Assembly: GCA_025642075.2 (NCBI GenBank)
Contig: JAODUO010000124.1
Span: forward strand, 46,001 to 110,000
Direction of reading: 5' to 3'
Length of the DNA stretch: 64,000 nucleotides
Source: Ridgeia piscesae
Lineage: Eukaryota > Annelida > Polychaeta > Sabellida > Siboglinidae
Position numbers and translations under genes: made by a program. The first letter of the stretch is position 1; every line of letters begins with the position of its first letter. The notes under the pieces are model-generated. The model was given only the letters and a program-made list of their open reading frames with translations. It was not told where the DNA came from and made no database searches. Positions 12,840 to 23,640 of this stretch are shown piece after piece.

Positions 12840-13175
12840 GTTAAAAAGGCACCATAGTGTTTTATTTGCTGCGACAACTAAACACGTTCAGGAGATTCTT
12901 GCTCAGTTCCATCGTTCTACTATTGAGAATATTCCTGCATTTTCAAAATGTGTGTGGTTCGGCAGCATCAGCCAGCGCCAGAGGGGCAGGCTTGACAAAG
13001 TGGTGAAAACAGCTTCCAAAAGTGTCGGCAATGCACTCACCTCTCTAACAGCTATATACAACGACAGATCCCCAAAAGAGCTGACAGTATTATCTCAGAC
13101 CAAACTCACGCCGCTCATCATATGTTCGAATTATTACCGTCAGGCAAACGTTTTAGTAAGTAAGTAAGAAAACAA
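12840..13175 (+). pseudogene. LINE C-terminal relic
   Basis: A mostly open frame of about 110 codons has the C-terminal pattern of fish/mollusc LINE RTs: an ENIPAF...VWFGSIS segment, RLDKVVKTASK, then LTSLTAIYNDR. The expected hydrophobic ending about FELLPSG is present but out of frame near 13110-13150. Nothing upstream of the thumb/C-terminal region remains. Confidence 0.7.
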
Positions 13176-13586
13176 ATAGCGTTAGTTTTCAACATTTTGG
13201 CGGGCTTGTTCTTTTTCTGATGCTGGAGTGTTGGTGTACCTGTTTTCAAATGGCGGATCGAAAGTGCTGAATAAAGAATTTTCTTTTATTGTGAAATCGT
13301 AGCCTAACATAATAATGTTAATATAATGTTTTATATAATTTTAATAAAATAAATTATAAGTGTTTACTCTAATTTGGACGCATTCAATTTTAAATATAAT
13401 TCAATAAAAAAGTGTTATATTTCACATGACATTTTAAACATAATTATTATAATATATAATTATTCATATATTTATTTATTAGCTAAACATAATAATTTAA
13501 AAAAGAGATAATGTATAATTTTAAAGGGCATCTGATATATAATATGTTATTAATTAGTTCAAAATAATTATTTTATCATTTTAAAG

Positions 13587-13590
<4 letters not shown>
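13176..13590. other. AT-rich intronic sequence
   Basis: Very AT-rich, many TAATAATTT-like words; nothing codable or repeated recognised. Confidence 0.5.

Positions 13591-13632
<42 letters not shown>
13591..13632. repeat. (AT)n microsatellite
   Basis: About 20 AT units followed by a short TTTA run. Confidence 0.95.
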
Positions 13633-13636
<4 letters not shown>

Positions 13637-13917
13637 TTATTTATCTATTTGTCATATTTCATTTTATTTTTATAAGCACTACATGACCTCACGCCATAGC
13701 ACAGTCCTATTTCACATGAAATGTACTTGCATGTTGAAAATGCCAAATAAATCTTATTTATTATTTTATTATATAGAAACAACTGGGAAGGAAAATGATT
13801 GGAAGCCTGAGTGATACCAGCCAGTGTACCATGTATATGGGATGGGGACAGTTACACTAACAGTGAGAAAGCACGAGAAGCCACATGTAGCAGAAACAAC
13901 TAGTACAATACCACAGG

Positions 13918-14035
<118 letters not shown>

Positions 14036-14264
14036 GGGATTAGGGATTTGATAGAGGAGATAATAGGATTAAAACACAACAAGAATTAAGATGAAAGTAG
14101 TCGGACACATAATTATATGGGAAGGACATCTGAGAAAAAAAACGAGTCAAGATAGATTCAACAAGAGTGTTGACATCAGAAGAATATCCATGGCAAGCTT
14201 CGAAGTCGAAGAGCAAGACCAAGGCTGAGCTGAACTGGCAGCATGAAGCTGGACTCGTTCGCAA

Positions 14265-14600
14265 GAGCCTTTTTTGACGACCGCTATGGAACGGCTTGAA
14301 CACTTCATTGACACCATTAAGCACTGGATGACATGCAACTATTTGCGGATGAACGATGCAAAAACTGAGGTAATTCCAGTTGTACAGATGTCGGCATCGT
14401 ATTTGGCTGCTGGACTACATGCGTTGGGTCCGAATACACCCGTGCTGCCGATTGTGTGAAATACTTAGCGTCTGTTTAGACACACACTGTGACATGATGA
14501 AGTAGGTTTCTCGTACAATGGAGTTCCACAAATCCAAGTTAGTCGCTATAGGCGCTTATACGCAACTAGACCCTAGTTGCTTATCAGCGCCTCTAGCGAC
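14265..14600 (+). pseudogene. LINE RT thumb fragment
   Basis: The stretch 14274-14400 reads ERLEHFIDTIKHWM, CNYLRMNDAKTEV, the region that follows the YADD box in CR1-like RTs. It continues out of frame with remnants of a VSRTMEFHKSKLV-type helix to about 14600. No 5' or 3' end is preserved. Confidence 0.7.
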
Positions 14601-14659
14601 AAACGCATTTTTGCGGAACGCTTGTTTAAATCATCCTCAATTAGCTGTTGAACTCGCAT

Positions 14660-15405
14660 GATTCCGAAACCTCACACATAGCTAAATATGGATATAGTCT
14701 TAACAAGTCCGTCAATGTGAAGGCATAATATGTACATCAATGTACATTTACAGCGAATGAGTAAATGGAATGTCGACTGTGTGCTAGAATCTAACCTAGC
14801 CTAGAACGATTTCGGTGTTGCGTTTACATTTTTCCGGGCGTTGTAAACTATCCGGGTGACGTTTCTGCGCATGCGCGATAAATGTCAAATCATCAAAATG
14901 CAGCAAAACGCAAAGCATTTATAGCATAAATACAACGGGCTGTTCATTAGGACGTATACAACCTTTCAGCAATATTATTTGTCGCAAATTAACACGAGGT
15001 AGCAAGCGTATATCGCGTGACAGTAGTGCGCCATAATCCGTGACAGTGATTTAAACAGACATACTATTTTATTTAACGAAAATTTAAGCAACTCTTCACA
15101 GTAATCACCACAGGAGAGTTAACGAACAGCCCGTGATATTTATATGATAAATGCTTTGCGTTTCGCTGCATATTGATGCATTTACATTTATCGCGCATGC
15201 GCAGAAACGTCACCCGGATAGTTTATAACGCCCGGAAAAATGTAAGCGCGACACCGGAACTGATGTTTAAAATCATCTACTACAGCTCACCGTATGCTTC
15301 ACACGAGACTGCTACTTCACACATAGTTAAATATTGCTATCGTATAACATGTCCGTCATTATGAAAGCATATTGTCTATTTTAATGCACATTCACAGTAG
15401 AAATG
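14660..15405. mobile_element. Foldback element (14812-15262) flanked by ~90-bp direct repeats
   Basis: The stretch 14812-14950 and its reverse complement at 15124-15262 pair closely, including TTTTTCCGGGCGTT and TCTGCGCATGCGCGATAAATG, around a ~170-bp loop. Outside, 14662-14755 and 15310-15400 are diverged direct repeats sharing TCACACATAG, AAATAT, AAC(A)AGTCCGTCA and TGTACATTTACAG-like words. No ORF is present, so it is a non-autonomous element. Direct-over-inverted repeats suggest insertion into, or mobilisation of, a duplicated segment. Confidence 0.7.
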
Positions 15406-16104
15406 GCGTAGTCCTGTTATTTTGTCGTGCACTGATCATATGTTCTTGGTCTTTGAACACGCCTTCAGCTCAGACACAAGCTACGGACTACGGTCTACGT
15501 GGCTTCAGGGTCAACCTTCATTTTTGCAGATACCGATACCGGATTTATTACGACTGAACAGTTTACATCTCACTGACGCTCTATCTCAATATCAAGCTTA
15601 TCCACTGTATCAACCTGAAATCATGTAGAAATGGCCCGCGTTTTCTTGCCGCGAAACGATCATCTGGTCTTACAAAACATACTCATTTTCATTTGTTTCG
15701 CACTAATATCAATGAATGCCAGGTAAAAGGTAAAATATATTACATTGTATCGTATTCGGCAGTGCAATTAAGGTTGGGACACTTGGTGAATTTTGCTTTA
15801 TGTTTATTTATCAAAATAATGAATTTTACTGAATTGAATTTTATTTGGGTTACATATATACATTTGATAGTGTCAGTGAAACCAGCGTAAATAGTGTATA
15901 TAATGTTATTATGATCTGTATTAGACTGCATGTAATTAATTATTAAAAGAAACTGTGCACCAGGCTTCAACGTTGCGTTGATGTTGTCGTTATTACTTAC
16001 AGGTTCTTACAGGTCCTTTTCTGGCTTGTATTAGGCATTTCTGACTCTTGTGCAAGCTCTATCTTGAGCATTGTTTCGAGACTGTGCGCATGCGTCTAAA
16101 GGTG
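15406..16104. other. Unassigned intronic sequence
   Basis: No recognisable coding, RNA or repeat feature; open stretches here have no motif. Confidence 0.5.
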
Positions 16105-16517
16105 ACATAGTCCATTGTAGAAGTGGTGCAGTACAATAATGTGTATAGATTGATTTTTCCATAGATTATCAATTTTTACTTCAAATGATTGGACTGGTGG
16201 AGCAACTACCACAGACTGTGGCAGACTATCCAATACATCAGTAGATCGGTATACAAATGAATGTTTCGGATTTTTAATCGGCATCTTTAAATATGTTTAG
16301 ATTGTGCCCTCTCGTTATTGAATCATTTCCCCTTAATGTAACAACATTTGATGTAAGAGTAGAATCATATATCCCAGTTAATATTTTGTACATTTTTATC
16401 ATGTCTCCCCTAAGACGACGGTAAGAAAGAGTTGGTAGGTTTAATCTGTTTAGGCGTTCTTTATAATCAAGTTCTTTTTATCCAGGAATTAATTTAGTTG
16501 CTCGACGCTGAAATTTG

Positions 16518-16841
16518 TCAAGTGCTGTTATGTGTTTCATTAAATATGGACTCCATACCTGGTTTGCATACTCGATATAGAGACTTAAAAACAGTAGAAA
16601 AACACTTGTCATCTAGATATTCAAAGGTGCGTCGAATTATCCCCAACGTAGAATTGGCTTTATTAATGTTGTCTGCCATATGTGCCTCAAACTTAAGTGA
16701 TGAGTCAAAAGTTACTCCAGCATCCTTTACTATTTCTGCTTTATTAATTGCTTTCTGATCGTTACCCATTGTATATCCATCATTTCTTACGGAGGAACGT
16801 CCAATTCGCATGTTGCAACAGTTATCAGGATGACATTTCAA
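16518..16841 (-). pseudogene. LINE-B RT thumb, catalytic loop deleted
   Basis: Reads NCCNMRIGRSSVRNDGYTM, then DAGVTFDSSLKFEAH and the HMADNINKAN helix: the segment after YADD in CR1/L2 RTs. Just upstream (16845-16860) the frame jumps from the motif-B region straight to this segment, so the YADD-bearing stretch is missing. The C-terminus continues in broken frames to about 16110, with a LINE-typical YRSTDVLDSLPQSVV. Confidence 0.8.
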
Positions 16842-17061
16842 TAGTGATGCATATGACCATTTGTTGTTACCCCGTACTCTTTGTTTTCTCTGTGCAAGTA
16901 GATCTGTGATCCAGTTAATTATGTTACCCTTTATTCCATAGCACTGGTTTTCTTAATTAGTTTAGCATGTGGGACCTTGTCAAAAGTGTTCATAAAATCA
17001 CAGTATATTACATCTATGCAGCCTCCTTTATACAACATTTCTGTCCATGTGTCTAATACCT

Positions 17062-17418
17062 TTAATCGCTGTTAAGTACTGTTGAGCGGCCTTTTATAAA
17101 ACCAAATTGATTTTTACTCAATAGCTCATTTTCTTTCCTATGTACAGTGATGGTGTCTCTAATTATTTCTTCCATTATCTTACCTACTACACTTGTTAAA
17201 CTGACTGGTCGGTAATTTCGTTGTAAGATTTTACTTCCTTTCTTATGAATTGTAGATATGTTTGCCTGTTTCCATTCTATGGGTAGTTTGCCTGTTGTTA
17301 GAGATATGTTAAATATAGTTGATAGTGGAATACTGATGCAGTCTGCTAATTCGTTGATGACCCTAGGGTGAACGGCATCAGGTCCAGGTGATTTAAATGT
17401 TTTTAGTTTTGATGCCAA
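17062..17418 (-). pseudogene. LINE-B reverse transcriptase fingers, partial
   Basis: Open frame with hallmark RT motifs: KSPGPDAVHPRVI, IPLSTIFN, GKLPIEWKQANI, KKGSK, NYRPVSLTSVVGKIMEEIIR and NQFGFIKGRST (motifs 0-2). The frame breaks just before motif A (AFD), which follows in shifted frames near 16960-17040. Confidence 0.85.
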
Positions 17419-17619
17419 TCTTGATGGGTTGAGAGTACACGTTTCAACTGCATTTATAACATATTGTAGGTTCCTCAGGGGTAGCCTCTTGTGGTTCTCT
17501 TGTAAATACAGAAGAGAAATAATCAGCCAACAGCTCTGCTATTACGATGTTTGACTTTGTTGAGGTCATCTTTCAATTTTTATTAAGTTGTGTATACCCG
17601 TTCTTGTCTTCATTTTGGC

Positions 17620-18069
17620 CTAGGCGTATTGCCAGAATTTCTTAGGATTCTCGTTTATTTGGTTAATGATAGTTTGTTTCATATATTTGTTAGCCTCCAG
17701 AATCATTTTGGTTATGGAATGGTCACTTTTTCCTAGTGCTGAGGCTGTTTCAATTAACACAATTTCGGAAACTTCACTGGTGATTACTAGGTCAAGACGT
17801 GACGGCCCTGTTGTTCCTCTACCTCTAGTGAGCTCAGTAATATGTTGGATGAAATAACAATCTCGAAGCTTTTCAATAAACTTAAATGGTTTGTCTTCTA
17901 TACTTGGTACCGTTGTACACATTATTTTCCAATCAATCTTAGGATAATTAAAGTCTCCAAGTAGAAGGACATGTGAATATTTTTGTTCAGTTATCTTCTC
18001 TAGTAGTTCATTAAGGTTATCATTGTTTTCAGTAGTACTGTTAGGGCTTCTATAAAAAGGAGCGTACAA
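17620..18069 (-). pseudogene. LINE-B endonuclease (APE type), partial
   Basis: An open frame of about 149 codons with the C-terminal half of an exonuclease-endonuclease-phosphatase fold: VLLLGDFNYPKIDW (catalytic GDFN), a SRLDLVITS block (the L-D-L-V-L strand), and GKSDHS (catalytic SDH). The N-terminal catalytic Glu region lies upstream out of frame at 18070-18300 (reads SKGRGMILFI). It continues into the RT linker NPKKFW. Functional residues are kept but the domain is truncated by frameshift. Confidence 0.85.
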
Positions 18070-18869
18070 GCAGTGTTCCCTTCCCTTTCAGTTTCAAAGT
18101 GCAAAACAGTGCCTCGTTAAACTCAACCTGAAAATGGTGTGCTTGAAACGGTAACGAATATTGTGTATAAATAGGATCATGCCTCTACCTTTACTATCAT
18201 TCATATTCATGCTTTCCATAGAACCCCCTTCCAGATTGTATTCCTGCTTTTTAAAGTTGTTCTTTGATGATGAACTATCTCGTAATGACCAAGATGATTA
18301 AGTATAATACTGGAGTGCAACCAGTTGCCATTATTGGTAATTCCTACACTTTGATAACAATTTACGCAAAACCAGAAACAAGTGCAGGGTTGGGTTTAGT
18401 GCAGGTAGAAAAGGCAGATAAGAAATGAAAAAGTTATAAAATTATTGTATGTTAGCCCTGGGCCAACGCAGAGCTTGAGGTATATTGAAGACACAGGGGT
18501 GATAATGATACACCCGGAAAAGGCCTGTTATTTCAGAAATGGTAAAACAGAGGGTGGGGGTTTAAGAATATAAATGTATGTGTTATGTCATGTTATTTGC
18601 GTATGTGTTATGTCCTGTTATTTACATATTTATACTGAGTTGATTTGTGAATGGTTTTATTTCGCGCGCTTTAGGCTTAGCTATTTGTTTACTTGTCCGC
18701 CATTTTTTGGGGGTAAATTTTGGGTGGCTGTAACGCAGAATAATTTATGGATGTATGACTTGGGAGCTGTTGATTTAAATTATATTTAGATGCCTGTTTA
18801 ATGATCTTAGTACATTTACTCGTCCGTTATTGTGGGATGTTGACAATCGTTATAGTTAGAATGTAGGAT

Positions 18870-19110
18870 ACGTAGAATATAGGTTGATTAGAGCGGCTCG
18901 AGCGAGTTGGTGGCGAGTAGTAAACGAACCATTCGAAGATCCGACTCGCCGGGGAAAGTGTGTAAGGTGTCTAGTAGGTTGTCGCGTCGTGTGAAATCGA
19001 AGGTGCGACTCAGTTCGATGCCGAGAAACTCAGGCGACTCGCGCTGACGCTGTGCTTTCGCACATAGCCTGCAATATCCGAAAGTGACGTCGGCAGTGTT
19101 GCCGTCCATG
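18870..19110 (-). other. GC-richer open stretch of unknown origin
   Basis: A 73-codon - strand frame at 18888-19109 (MDGNTADVTFGYCRLCAKAQ at its start) stands out from the AT-rich surroundings in base composition. It has CRLC but no matching second metal pair, and no family is recognised. It may be a relic of an element ORF next to the Harbinger relic. Confidence 0.3.
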
Positions 19111-19174
19111 CCGGAATCCTGATTGTTTTTCTCTGAATTAGGATTCTAGTAAAGCAAAGTTACGTGAGTTCGAC

Positions 19175-19440
19175 ATTTATTATAATATTGAAATGGCTGT
19201 GCGTCCATCCGGACAACGTTTGCATATGCTCTGGGGTCCTCCACTTTAATAGCCTTCATCAGAGCATGAAATGCGCCGAACTGCTGGTGCCTCGCAATCT
19301 ATGGGTGAACCCACCATCTTTTTCGTTTCTTAAGTTTTTCTTTCTTTTCATCGTCGTAAATTTGCTGCAGCATAGCCAATGCACCGAGCAAAATAGCATG
19401 TTATTCTTCACTGCTGCTGCTGCAACTGTCAGCCATTTCC
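19175..19440 (-). pseudogene. PIF/Harbinger (HARBI1-like) nuclease N-terminus
   Basis: One - strand frame, from about 19370 down, reads LQQIYDDEKKEKLKKRKRWW, then VHP, a stop, IARHQQFGAFHALM, EDPRAYANVVRMDAQPF. This is the N-terminal signature of Harbinger nucleases (basic RRWWVHP followed by G.F..L...L..D...F.N..RM). The TAG replaces an expected Trp after VHP. The DDE catalytic core is absent. The call rests on my recollection of the family pattern. Confidence 0.65.
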
Positions 19441-19892
19441 GTAAACAAACTACCGTCATTGATCGCTTCGATTTTGGATATGGCGCTATGCAAAATAAAC
19501 ATTATTATTATTAAAGATTGTGTGTCACAAACAATTTATCCATGATCGTCCACCGTCCATTTTTCAACAGCAGGTGTCCTTTTGCTCACTATATGAGAAC
19601 TTAAAAGTAATGTTATACAAGCCGCAGCCATTTTATTAAAGACACTATTTCCGTGTCACACACGACGTATACTTTAATGGGATCGTCGTTTCTAATACAG
19701 TGTTTAATGTACAAGTTGAGGGGAGAACGCAACTATCTGAAATCGAAATTATGTCGCGAGGACACAAAGGGTTTATTTTTATACTGGTTGGGACACACTT
19801 CTTCAGTAGATGTGATAATTTCGTTAACAGTTATTCCATTGTTTTGTTACTTGACTGTCTCAGTCAAGTAGACTACTTCAAAAATCAAAGCG

Positions 19893-19893
<1 letters not shown>

Positions 19894-19971
<78 letters not shown>

Positions 19972-20022
19972 GTGTGGGGTGTGTGTGTGTGTGTGTGTGT
20001 GTGCTGTGTGTGTGTGTGTGTG

Positions 20023-20056
<34 letters not shown>

Positions 20057-20066
20057 GGGTGTGTGT

Positions 20067-20133
<67 letters not shown>

Positions 20134-20140
20134 TGTGTGT
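19894..20140. repeat. Compound (AT)n-(GT)n microsatellite
   Basis: AT run to about 19957, then a GT run with sporadic GGTG and GCTG interruptions to 20140, ending about 135 bp before the chitin-binding exon. Confidence 0.97.
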
Positions 20141-20276
20141 TTGCATTCAGAAACATACCAGAGCTAACCAGCTCGTAACATACATATAACAGTTGGTAAA
20201 TATGTCTTAAATAAAAACGAAAAGGTAATTGGACGCTAATCTGCACTAATGGGTACACTCTATGTGACAATTCCAG

Positions 20277-20459
20277 ATCGCCCGAAATGTGTGTCTTCAT
20301 GCAAGGGACTGCCCGATGGCAACTACCAGTCGTGCCACGGATGCAACGTCTACGCGACTTGTATCTCGTCATTGTTGATAGATGACCGACCTTGTCAAGG
20401 CGGTCTCGTATGGGACGACATGCTACGAACATGCGAGTGGAAGAGTCTCACCTGCAGAC
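20277..20459 (+). CDS. Exon 2: chitin-binding peritrophin-A (CBM14-like) domain
   Basis: Bounded by TTCCAG| and |GTAAGT; 183 bp, phase 1-1. It encodes RPKCVSSCKGLPDGNYQSC, HGCNVYATC, ISSLLIDDRPC, QGGLVWDDMLRTC and EWKSLTC: eight Cys with the CBM14 order C..(G.Y..C)..C..C..(GLVWD..L.TC.W). The aromatic and Asp positions of the family (Y, VWDD, CEW) are present, so chitin binding is likely. An ATG at 20249 lies upstream of the acceptor in the intron and is not the start. Phase 1 on both sides fits exon 1 and every array exon. The extra Cys pair suggests a fourth disulfide beyond the usual three. Confidence 0.8.
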
Positions 20460-22499
20460 GTAAGTGGAAGTTTGTTGCACTGTACTCGGACACTGCATAT
20501 GGTCAGTAGTTCACGGTTTCTGACGTCACAATCTAATTAATGCGCGTGACATCCGTCAGGCTTTCCTTTTGCCAATACTTGTGATAACGATTATATGTGG
20601 GAATGAACACACCACTGTTGCGACAGGAGCGCTTCTAGCTACAACAGTTATACACACGGTTGGCACTTTAACTACTTTCCTTTGTGTTTTTGTCAAAACA
20701 ATTCTTTCAAAAATATACGAAATTATGCATGTGTTCGCCAACCACTTTTTCCAATCATTTGAGGCCTTTTTCGGTTAGCAGCTGGTCACTTAATGAATAG
20801 TGCGATTACTTTGCTCTACATAATCCCAATACGCGCAATATTGTCTACACGAGTGGATGCGTGCGTGTGTATGCGTGCGCGGATTGATTCACCGAATTTT
20901 CATATAATTCGTAGGATGGACCCGATGTTAACAGGCATACAAGTATGTATGTGTAAACATATCAATTACATATCAAATATAAATGCATATGCAAACTTAG
21001 AGATGCTTTTTTATTGTTATTAATATTCCATATCAGACGCCACCTTATTTACGACATAACGTGTTATTGTTCTCTTGTGCGTTGCGGTGATGTTGGCGTT
21101 GGTTGCTATCATCTTTGTTCATCATTGCTTTCCTCTCCTCACTTTTCTCTCACAACGTACTCTATTAACATTCTCCAATTCCTTCTATCTTTTGCTCACT
21201 GCAACTTTCCTTCACTCCAACAATACATCCTCTCTCAGTTCGTCCATTCTTCTTTTATCCGCCCTCTTCTGAAGTGAATCTGTTTGGCGTGGAATAATTA
21301 TTTGAGTAACGGGGTACTCCTTTAGATTAAAATACAAACCGAAAACATTCAGTCGTATAGTCTAAGTGCCTCCAATCGACTCGTCCGCCAGGCAAAACGC
21401 GTAAACATATCTTTACATAATCATTATTACAAATGTGCATATCCATGTCAAATCAACTATGCGGACCCTATCATATATTAGTATTATATCACTTACCTAC
21501 GCTTCGTCTGTTGTTTGGTTATGTGACAAACAATTCAACATATCTGGTACGCGTGTGCCATCATAGCATGTCGGTCATGGCCACCACGAGTAAGGGATTT
21601 AAATGTTTTTTTAAAATAAAAATAATACAATATGTATGCGAAAGGTAGCATGTTAACAATCAATAACTAAAATGAATCTAACTATCCACATTAATTACCA
21701 GTGAAATAGCGATGAAATTAAATACATATTTTTCAATCGAATTTACCCATAATCTAATCGAATGTTAAGCCATATGTTTGCACAAATTTAATAAAACGTG
21801 TCGTTTTGGTTTATAATGTAGGATTACCTTGCAAATGTTTCTTAAGATCTTTGTAAAATACGGCATGTTTTGATGCAAGTGTTCGAAGGGCGGGCCGGCC
21901 AGCATACGGGCCTACTAATTACATGATCTCTGTACTAGCGTTATATAAACATACAATATTTTATTAAAATATCGGATTAGCTAATTACATAAATATATTA
22001 TTATATGATATATTTACATGCAAATGGTCGTAAAGTATACAAAATAAACATATCCAGTATGCATGTTCAGATGTTTGTTTCGACATAATTTACCAAGGCG
22101 TCATGGTTCTTTCAATTATTTTTCGTAGCTAACGACAGAAACAATATGCGCCATTTATATGTTGTGACATAGGTATCTAAGTTACACAAACAATCTAATA
22201 TAATGATTACATTTATAATGTCCATCATTGAACGAAATCCTCAGCATGTAATTGTCTTGGTCTATCCTCCGCCAGATGGTGCCCTTCCAGTACTCGTTTT
22301 GTTCGTTTCTCCACGATCATCTCCACAACCTCGTTGTCATCTGATTCGCTTCTATTCGTATGAATACGAAATAATGAATGATATGCATTGTCCATCGGTA
22401 TGCCCTGCGCAAGTCTTCTTCCGTCTTATGATTTGTTTAATCGAGTGTATGGCGTCTCTTACCCAGGTGTGACGTTGGTGTCTCTGTTTGTGCTACAGT
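20460..22499 (+). other. Intron sequence, no feature recognised
   Basis: Two kilobases of AT-rich sequence after the GTAAGT donor. The - strand at 22210-22470 reads a fragment with EGHHLAEDRPRQLHA, possibly the tail of another LINE, but this is too weak to call. Confidence 0.4.
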
Positions 22500-23640
22500 T
22501 AGCCTGTTTTTACCTGAATGCAGAATGTTCACCTTTCTGAGCCTTATGGCATTGCCAGAAATTTGCGCGAGTTGTTAACTCCGACTGCGTCTACCCTTGA
22601 CTTTATTACGGAGATAGGAGAAGGGTGATCGCTCAGAGTGTGGCTCTTTCAGCACTACAAACTCCTCAAATACGCCACGAAGATCATGGAGAGGGTCTAG
22701 AAATGAGAGTAAGATAAAACGTGCGTATCAACAAGATGCAGATTAGCTATTATCTTATAGAACAAAACGATAGATGTCATCTATATCGTAAGACAATTGT
22801 AAGAGAAACATCTGGCTACTAAGAAGCTGTATCAAGAAAAAATCGTTTGACAGGGTACCAATGGATTAATATGAATCATGGGGAAATCGTGTATATATGA
22901 GTGGTTGGTGAGAACAGTGGTGACATTGTTCAGTGAGCCGAGATCCGTGGTGATATCGAGGCAAAGAGACAGCAACAACTTCGATGTGAAGGTGGTGGCG
23001 CGTCAGAGCTCAGTATTCAGCACTCCGCTGTTTGCAATTGTGATAGACATGGTGACAGAAACGGCGAGAGGAGAACTGCCCTGGGAACTGCTATATATAG
23101 ACATTCTCGTCCTTGCGGCAAAGTTCCACCAAGGAAGAACTGAGAAGGAAGCCACGGAACGACGCAGGAGCTAGGACTGAAGATGAACGCCGGGAAGTCG
23201 AAGATGACAGATAGCATAGGCGAGAGAGTATGTTGCATGGCCGCTTGGAATCTGTAGCGAGGGTTGCTGTTATCTCGCTTCAGCGCTCCAATTTTAATGC
23301 AATATATGGCATGGAGAGGTACCACCTGCGGAGGGGAAGGAAGAGAACCAGGAGGTGATAGATATGCAACATAGTAGACCCATTCTGTCACATCTGGGAG
23401 ACCTGCCAAGTTCGAAGGATGTGGTAGATGCAGCAACAACACCAAGAGTAAGATGTGCCTGGCTGAAATGCAGGGAGTAAACATCCTGAACACGAAAGGT
23501 CAGATGTCAGGGGTTATCTATCGTATGACATGGACCATGGCGACATGTCACGAGGAAAGATAGAAATCTGAGATAAGGATGGTAAGTTGGATGGGTTGCG
23601 CGTGCAGACCATTGCAGAGCTTAAAAGGATGGAAGCGGGG
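22500..23640 (+). pseudogene. LINE-C reverse transcriptase relic
   Basis: In broken frames: KSFDRVPMD (motif A, ~22838), EWLVRTVVTLFSEPRSVV, DSNNFDVKV, FAIVIDMVTETARGELPWE, and LLYIDILVL at ~23085 where LLYADDLVL is expected, so the catalytic Asp-Asp is lost. Downstream GLKMNAGKSKMM, then TPRVRCAWLKC and a MVRWMCG-like ending near 23600. Both ends are eroded. Confidence 0.8.

Larger units (their letters stand above)
16105..18865 (-). mobile_element. CR1/L2-like LINE-B, internally deleted copy
   Basis: - strand element. The 5' UTR is at 18310-18865, shared with 57180-57787. Endonuclease C-terminal half, RT and a LINE-like C-terminus follow down to about 16105. The ORF1 region seen at 55811-57180 in the other copy is absent here: the UTR joins the endonuclease start near 18310. 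A second deletion near 16845 removes the RT catalytic loop. The copy is dead and gives no sign of recent activity. Confidence 0.8.

Noticed and set aside
20249..20509. Intronless 86-residue gene starting at ATG 20249
   Set aside because: The ATG is upstream of a splice acceptor, and the frame reads through a GTAAGT donor; the domain is limited to 20277-20459.
23017..23493. 158-residue - strand frame with a hydrophobic start
   Set aside because: Opposite strand to a recognisable LINE RT; no independent motif.
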